From: Euleptes europaea
Lineage: Eukaryota; Chordata; Lepidosauria; Squamata; Sphaerodactylidae
Length of the DNA stretch: 64,000 nucleotides
Direction of reading: 5' to 3'
NCBI RefSeq assembly: GCF_029931775.1
Contig: NC_079324.1
Coordinates: 61,821,268 to 61,885,267, forward strand
Shown one piece after another: positions 34,301-43,300 of the stretch. The position numbers and the translations under genes are program-made. The notes under the pieces were generated by a model, which searched no databases, was not told the DNA's origin, and saw only the letters and a list, made by a program, of their open reading frames with translations. The first letter of the stretch is position 1, and each line of letters starts with the position of its first letter.

Positions 34301-37300
34301 ATACATATATTTTTATTCCTGTTAGGTACCAAACTCAAGTCAAAAGGTAAGTGTCTGTCTCTTTATTTCCAATATATAATTTCTTTGTGGGCGTGAAGTG
34401 CTTTGCGCTATGGGGTAACTGGACTTTTTCTCTTAGAGGAGGAGGGGCATCCTGAGAGCTGGGCGATCTTTCCCATCGGATCAGGGGTGGAACTCATCTT
34501 CACCTGTCTGTCTCCTCACCAGTTGTTTTGCCTAGGAAAAGGATGCAGGATTTTAAGTGCTGCTCCCTACACGCTCACATTCTTTTATGACCAAGAAGCA
34601 GGTCCCAGGGATGGGGCTACGCAAAGGCTTGATTCTTAGCAGTTCAGCACTTGGGGGGGGGGGTCACAATGGCTGGGGGAGCAGACTAAGCCATTCCAGT
34701 GCTGTTCCTGAATGCACCCTCCTCTTAAGACATTTATACTATGGGGAGGGTTTTTTTTTTTTAATACCATTTTTCTTTCTTTCTTATTGGAGAAATGTTT
34801 TCTCTAAATATATCTGCCATGCTCTGGAAGAATCTTTGGCATTTTTTTATATTTATAGGGCACTTTTTAAAACAAGTGTTCCAAAGCAATGTAAAATAGC
34901 AGTTGAAGCAGCCAAAGGTTTTATGGCATCAAGAAACATAAGAAGAAGACTGGCATGTGCTCCTTGTGAATGGATTTTGATCAAGAATGGTCACATTTCT
35001 GGCCTCTGGGGGGACATTTGGAAGCTGGGGTGGTCAGTGGAGGGGCCCCTGGCTGCTGCCTCCGCTCCCTCTGATTTTGGAGGGCAAAATACCACCAGTG
35101 TTTTAAGATCCACAACTCTGCATGGAGGTTCATATGCCATGACGTTGTCATACACAGCCTACAATTAAATCCGTGCCCATCCCTTTCTTGTGGCCAACAT
35201 ATTAACCCAGCCCTGGCAGTCTTCAGCAGCTCTGGATGCCTCACTTCCATCTCGCCTTTCGAGTTTCCACACTGCATGAGCTTTGCCACAAACCAAGAGG
35301 AACGGGTGTTTAAAACCTTTCCTTCCTAACCCTCCTCTCTTCCCCAGTAGGATCTGCCACTACAAAAAGAATTCTTTGAACCTGGGCCCTTTTGCTAGCA
35401 GGAAATCTCTGTGTGTGTGTGTGTGTATTGTATGAGAGAGAGAGGAGGCATTTGGGCTTCTCCTCCCCACTCCTTCTCCCTCCGCCACTGACAAACCAGG
35501 CATTGCAGAGCTCACTTGCCCATTGATGCGGCGGAAGAAAGTGTGTGCATGGAATTGCGTTGAACCCGGAAGTGATGAGCAACACACTCGGAACCCCAGA
35601 ATCTCTGTGATAAAGGCAAGAGAGAGCTGGGGGTTTCTAGAGCATCACCCATCACTTCCAGGCCTGATGCAGTTTCCCTTCCTTTGCTTTCTCCTGCTTC
35701 ACCAGGGAAAGGTGTCAAGCTGCTTTTCCCCAGGAAGCCCATCTGTCTTTTCCTGGAGGAACTCCGGGGTTCCCCAGAACACAGTTTGCAAACTGATACA
35801 ATTGGTGAACTATAAACATGCCACGTACAGTAGGCGGTGGTATAATCCATATAAAGAAAGAAGTCGCTGTTTGGGTGCCTGTTGAGGATTCTCGGTTGTT
35901 TTTTCAGGTGAACGTCACTGTCCAGTCCATAACCGTGCAGACCCTGCAAGACCCTGCAAGATTGCGCACACGCCTTGAGAGTACCGGTCTGTTGCTTCCC
36001 AAGTTGCAGGGTCAGATGTGCAGCAATGTGGTTCTTGAGGTAGGCATGGGATCTCCTTTTCCTCATTGCACAGTTTGAAAAGGTTAGAGGAGAAGCTTGT
36101 GCTTAACATCAGAAGCCAGGCACCTGTAATTCTGTGATTGAATCTTTTCATTGGGCCCTCTTTTTGGCTCAGTAGAAAAGCCTCTGCTCTGCATGCAGAA
36201 GGTCCCAGGTTCAATCCCCGGCATGTCCAGTTAAAAGGTTCCAGTTGTGGCAGGTGATGTGAAAGACCACTACATAAGACCTCCGAGAGCCGTTGCCAGT
36301 CTGAGTAGACAATACCTTGATGGAGCAAAGGTCTGATTGAGTATAAGGCAGCTTCATCAAGAAATGCAGACGTGGGCATTTCTTCCACCCCTTGCTCCCA
36401 TCCTAGGTGATGCTGCTTGAAGCAGCTGCATATCTTCTTCTTCAAAAATGTGAGGACCCAGCATGGTGCAGTGGTGAGCGCATGAGACAGGGAGTTCCAG
36501 GGTCCAATCCCCACTGTGCTGTGAAGCCTACCTTGACTCAGTCAAACGCTCTCAGGCTATAATCTGCCACTCAGGTTGTGAGGATAACCCTCAGAAGGGC
36601 GAATCAAGGACACTGCTCTGAGCTCTTTGGAGGAAGAGTGAGATAAAAAGGGGGCAAGGGAGATTGCATCAGCAGCTGTGGCCGGGTGCCGCCTCCAGTG
36701 GATCCAGTGACCTTACAGGGGCAAAACCCACTTTCAAACCCAGGAACCCTTTGGCTTTGCCCTTCGTCTTCTCATGGCCAACTGCAATGAAGCCAAAGCA
36801 TTTCTAGCAGCTTTTGCTCATTGGTGACCCTTGTTTCTTCCCCCACTCTGGCCCTTGAGTCAAAATTTAGAGTGTAAACTCCTTGGGGAAGGAGCCTGAC
36901 TTTGGTTTGAGTCACTCAGTGAAGTGGGGGAGCTATATAAATAATACACAGGGGGGAGGATTGTTTGTAGAAGAGCCATTTACCAGTTAATCCCAAAATG
37001 TTCTTCGTTTTTAGGCGAGGTATCTGATTACTTTCACAGAGATGGGTGAAATCACCAGCGTGGCTGTGTCTCTTGTCCTGGCGACCGTCACCGTTGGTTT
37101 CATCCAGCAAAGCTTTGAAATCCATTTCATTCCGGTAACTTTTTGTGACTTCTTGGAAAGCCGGGCTTTAAAATAGTGGTTCTTTATACAAAGGGGTGGT
37201 GAGAATGGCAGAGGCTGGGATCATGCATCCCCCGATTCAAGGGCCCCGGTTTCCCAGCTTCCTTCCTGTCCCTTCTTTTGGAAACTGCTGGTTGCCGTTG

Positions 37301-40300
37301 GTTGCCTATATGCAGTTAAAGCAACAGTTTAAGAACAACATGAAAGCAATTATTTAATTTCAGTGCTTATTAAACAATGATTGAGTAGGTATTTATATTC
37401 CTAGGGGAGAATTTTCATATTAGCTGCTTTGTGTTAAAAAAAAATAGCTGATAGAAAGCCAGTGATATATTGCTTGCTTGCTTTTTGTTTGTTTGTTTTT
37501 AACAGCAAAACACTCAACCGATTGTTCTGAGTGGGAATCCTGGCTATGTAGTTGGGCTGCCCATCAAAGCTGGATTTAGATCTCCTGGATATCCTTTTGC
37601 GCGACCTAAGGATGGCTTTCAACAGCCCTGCAAAATTCTGTGTGGCTGGAAAACGAATGCTGATGCCTTTCTAGTGACAGGCACATTCAAAGCTGTTCTG
37701 TCCCCTCTCCTGCCCCAGCCGAGAATGCTGTCAAAAGGTTTCTCTGTGAAAGTTTGTGTTCTGTCTTGAACTGGTGACCGTAGGGTTAGACTTCGGTTGG
37801 GAACTTGCTCCAAGTGGCCACGGCTCCTTGTTATCCTGGGGAAAGTTGCAGGAAAGCCGACTCAAAAGTGCCGTGCTGGCAGCAAAGGCGGTACTGTTGT
37901 GTTTGCTGGTCTCCCCTGGCCTCCCTGAACCTTGGATGTTTGGTGCTGGAAACGGGCAGAGGTCTCCAGCCTGCTGCGTTTTTTCCCAGGCAGGGCAGAG
38001 ACCTTGAAGTCTGTTGCCACATCTGTCTCACAGGAAGCTGGCTCAAGTCTCGTCAGCTCACTCGTGGGCTGCATGTGAGTAGTTTGGTGTTCCCAGAGTG
38101 GGAACTCTGTACATTGAAATTGGCAGTATCCCTTGCCAGACTCATCAAAGATTCAGAATCATAGAATCATAGAGTTGGAGGGGACCACCAGGGTCATCTA
38201 ATCCAACCCTCTGCACAATGCAGGAAATTCACAATTACCTCCCCCCCACACACACACACCCAGTGACCCCTACTCCATGCCCAGAAGATGGCAAAGATGC
38301 CCTCCCTCTCACAATCTGCCTAAGGTTATAGAATCAGCCCTGCTGACTGATGGCCATCTAGCCACTGCTTTAAAACCTCTAGGGGAGCTCACCACCTCCC
38401 GAGGAAGCCTGTCCCACTGAGGAAACCACTCTAACTGTTACAAAATTCTTCCTAATATCTAGACGGAAACTCTTTTGATTTAAGGTCTGTATAGTATCTG
38501 TATGTTTCCCCTTAACTCTTTGCATTTACCTCTGGAATCATCCAGACAATGAATGAAGATGGCCAGCTCACCATGTTGAAAAGCACATCCACTCAGGATT
38601 GTTTAGCGGTGGAAGGAATCAGAACTCCTGTATTATTTGGGTACAACATGATGTCTGGCTGCCGGCTACGGTGAGGGCAGAAATAACTTAATAATGCAGC
38701 TTCCCAACCCTGTTTTGATGCAGGCCAGGCTATGTTGACGGTGCCACTGCCTTGCCCTGCAGCATACACAGTTTTGTGCTCATTGGCTGCCGCCATCTTA
38801 TAGCCAATACAGGTGGGTAAGTCTTTTACCTCGCAGATGTGATCCAGTCCGGCCGCTCCTGCCCTTGTGGGGGTCACCTGCCTGGAACCCTTGTTGTAGG
38901 GATTTTTGAAGAAAGAGGAGATTCAGGTGGTCAAGGGAGGGAGAGAGATTTCTCCTGTCCTCGCTGGTACTTCTTTCTCCAGCAGTTTCCTGGCAGCAAG
39001 GGGACAGCTGTGGCCTGGCTTGCTGCATGCTTGCAAGCCTCCCCCCAGGCAGCCTTCTGTCAAAATTAGTTGCCACCTCTGTCTTGAAACATGCTTTGGC
39101 AGTTTCACATTGGCTGCCCTTGGCCTGCCGGGTTGCCCTTCTGTTAACCTGTTTGGAATACATGAAGTATAATAGGTGACTCATGTAAACAGAAAACCTG
39201 ATGGAAGTGATTTGTTGGATCTCTTTTGTTTCCCCCATTGCTGCATTCAGTGGCATGAAAGCACAAATAACATAAGAACATTAGAAAGGACCTGCTGGAT
39301 CAGACCAAGGTCCATCAAGTCCAGCAGTCTGTTCACACTGTGGCCAACCAGGTATCTCTAGGGAGCCCACAAACAAGACGACTACAGCAGCACCATCCTG
39401 CCTGTGTTCCCAAGCACCTAATACAATAGGCATGCTCCTCTGACCCTGGAGAGAAAAGGAAAGCCTCATGACTAGTATCCATTTTGACTAGTAGCCATAA
39501 ATAGCCCTCTCCTCCATGAAAATGTCCACTCCCCTCTTAAAGCCTTGCAAGTTAGCAGCCATCACCACATCCTGGGCAGGGAGTTCCACAATTTAACTAT
39601 GCGTTGTGTGAAGAAAGACTTTTAAAAGTTTTGAATCACCCTCCAGCTTCAGCAGATGAACCTGCGTTCTGGTATTATGAGAGAGGGAGAAAGGCTTATC
39701 CCTGTCCACTCTCTCCATACCATGCATAATTTGATAGACCTCTATCATGTCTCCCCTTAACTGGCTTCTTTCCAAGCTAAACAGCCCTGTTTCAACTGCA
39801 CCTGATAGGACAGTTGCTTTAGTCCCCTGATCATTTTGGAATGATAATTTTGAAATGATTTCCATACCGTGTCCTCAACGGTCTGTCATTTGTTATTTAC
39901 TTCATTTATACCCCGCTTTTCTCCCCTCTGATGTCCCAAAGCAGCTTGCATCGTTCCCCTCTCCTCCTTTTTATCCTCCCAACAGCCCTGCGAGGCAGGT
40001 TAGGCTAAGGGTGTGTGGCTGGCCCAAGCTCACCCGGCAAACTTCCATGGCCAAGTCGGGATTCAAACTCGAGCCTTCCAGTGCCGAGTCCAATGCTCTT
40101 AACACTGCACCGCACCGGCTCTCCAGAGGGCGACCAGCCGGCATCTCGTCTGTTGACTCGGTGGTTTCTTTTGTGGCAGAATTACCAAAGATGCCGACTG
40201 CCTGCTTTTGGCCCCAGCCCTCCTGAATGTGCTGAAGGGGCAAAACTTCCCAGACTGTGTGGCTTCTTTTGGAAATTCTGAGCCCCAGAACAGACTGGAC

Positions 40301-43300
40301 TGGGTGCAGATTGTTTACAACATCAGCCAACCAGTAAGAGCACCTCTCGTTTTTTGTTTTTTTAAAAGATAACTTTTTTCAAGCAGGAAATGAATGAACA
40401 AAATGAAACCCTTTCCTCTCAGCTGGGTGGGGCTGTGGCTCATTGTTAGAACCTCTGCTTTGCCTGCCGAAAGTCCCCTGTTCAGCCAGTCAGAGTAGAC
40501 AGTGCTGCTTTTGACAAACCAGAGGTTTAATTCAGTCCAAGGCATCTTCATGTGTTCACCATCTGAGGTCAAATAATGAAGATCCAGATTTAAAAAGGGC
40601 TATTTCCACACGGGTTACCTGCTCCAGATGCAATACTGTTAAGGGCTTTCCCCCCTGCTTAGATATATTATCATTGTGCATTTGTGCACTTCCTAGAGTT
40701 TCCCTGGCTTTGTTCCAATATTTCTCAAATCTACTTTGTACCAAGGTTTTGGGAAAAATCACAGGAAAGCCTTTATGGCCACCATGTGGATGGGAAAATT
40801 GAGATTTTCCTGTCCATGCTGCAGCCAGTTTATCTGATATTGTCCCCATGGCAGCCTCCCTCCACATCAATGGAAGGATGGGCTTTTAATTTTTTTTAAA
40901 TTAACACTAGAATATAGTAATAGCAATATAAAGGTAAAGGTCCCCTGTCAAGGCACCGCCTAATAGCAATATAACACTATAATAATAGGTGTAATGGGTT
41001 CTCTGAATTCCCAATATTTGTTTTTTTGTAAAAAGTAAGTCTGTCTTATGAAGGTATAAAGGGAAAGGCTTATATCCTCAAGAGATAGGGCTTTTTTAAA
41101 TGAATGCTGGGAATTCAGAGAACCTTTCACACCCATTGTTATAATGTTACAGTACTGTAACAATATTCTAGTGCCAATTTTTGAACACATGAATCTGCCT
41201 TATACTGAATCAGACCCTTGGTCCATCAAAGTCAGTATTGTCTGCTCTGACCAGCAGCGGGTCTCCAGGGTCTTTCACATCACCTATTTGCCTGGTCCCT
41301 TTAACTGGAGATGCCGGGGATTGAACTTGGGACCTTCTGCATGCCAAAAAGATGCTCTACCACTGAGCCACAGCCCCTCCCCCCACAAAATTGTAAATGA
41401 TGTACAGTGAGGGAAAAAAGTATTTGATCCCCTGCTGAATTTGCCCGTTTGCCCTCTGACAAAGAAATGACCAGTCCATAATTTTAATGGTAGGTCTATT
41501 GTAGCTGTGAGAGACCAAATAACAACAGGAAAAACCCCAGAAACCCAGAAGACAAAAGTCAGAGATTGATGTGCATTATAATGAGTGAAATAAGTATTTG
41601 ATCCCTTTGCAAAAGATGACTTAGTACTTGGTGGCAAAACCCTTGTGGGCAATTACAGAGGTCAGACTTTTCTTGTAGGTGGCCACCAGGTTTGCACACA
41701 TCTCAGGAGGTATTTTGTCCCCTCCTCTTTGCAGAACCTCTCTAAGTCAGTAAGATTTTGAGGCTGATGTGTAGCTACTCGAACCTTCAGCTCCCTCCAC
41801 AGATTTTCGATGGGATTAAGGTCTGGAGACTGGCTAGGCCACTCCAGGACCTTAATGTGCTTCTTCTTGAGCCACTCTTTTGTTGCCTTGGCCGTGTGTT
41901 TTGAGTCATCGTCATGCTGGAATACCCATCCTCGACCCATTTTCAATGCCCTGGCTGAGGGAAGGAGGTGCTCACCCAAGATTTGACGATACATGGTCCC
42001 GTCCATCGTCCCTTCGATGCGGTGAAGGTGTCCTGTCCCCTTAGCAGAAAAACACCCCCAAAGCATAATATGTCCCCCTCCATGTTTGACGGTGGGGATG
42101 GTGTTCTTGGGGTCATAGGCAGCATTCCTCCTCCTCCAAACATGGCGAGTTGAGTTGATGCCAAAGAGCTCGATTTTGGTCTCATCTGACCACAACACTT
42201 TCACCCAGTTCTCCTCTGGGTCATTCAGATGTGCATTGGCAAACTGCAGATGGGCCTGTACATGTGCTGTCTTGAGCAAGGGGACTTTGCGGGCTCTGCA
42301 AGATCTCAGTCCTTCACGGCGTAGTGTGTTACCAACGGTTTTCATGGTGACTATGGTCCCAGCTGCCCTGAGATCATGGACAAGTTCCCCCCGTGTAGTT
42401 CTGGGCTGCTTCATCACCCTTCTCATGATCATTGCAACTCCACAAGATGAGATCTTGCATGGAGCCCCAGACTGAGGGAGGTTGACAGTTAGGGTTAGGG
42501 TTGTCACCTTCTCACCAAGCTGCTTGGCAATAGTCTTGTAGCCCAGTCCAGCCTTGTGCAGGTCTACAATCTTGTCCCTGACATCCTTGGACAGCTCTTT
42601 GGTCTTGGTCATGGTGGCTAGTTTGGAATCTGATGGATTGATTGCTTCTGTCGACAGCAGAACCCTAACCCAGCTGGTTGATAGGGGATCAAATACTTAT
42701 TTCATTCATTATAATGCACATCAATCTCTGACTTTTGTCTTCTGGGTTTCTGGGGTCTTTCCTGTTGTTATTCTGTCTCTCACAGCTACAATAAACCTAC
42801 CATTAAAATTATGGACTGGTCATTTCTTCATCAGAGGGCAAACGGGCAAATTTAGCAGGGGATCAAATACTTTCCCCCCCTCACTGTAGTAGCCCAGGTG
42901 AAAGGGGGTTGTTGGGGGACTGAGCCAGGGAAACTACAAGGATGCCTGCCATGTGGAAATCCCCATTGCTGCTATATTTTATCAGTAGCTACACCAGCAA
43001 TGAGGAAACCACACAAGATGGTCTCCCTGTGGAAACCCCCACTGAGTGTGTGTGTACATACAGAGAGATCAGGGCTAATCCAGAGTGAATATAACTCCTA
43101 AACAATAAATGTACATTGAAGAATACTGAACAGGTCTATTGAAAATCTCAGTACATTCCAAAAAAAGCAACTAGGCCTGGCTTGGCACTGCTTTCTTATT
43201 GCCAGACCTTGCTTGGGTGACCTTTAAAAAGCAAGCCCCACCTTGCTGTGCCCCCCGCTCCTCAGCTCCTGCTGTCACTTTTCTCCCTCCAGCAGTTGCC

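Noticed and set aside
37506-37770. TCTN1 exon 10 reading on past 37588
   Set aside because: The frame stays open but loses all similarity to tectonic at 37588, exactly at a U12-type donor, and similarity resumes at 38530.
42489-42502. A true interstitial telomere
   Set aside because: There are only two TTAGGG units inside a transposase gene; it is kept only as a possible repair filler.
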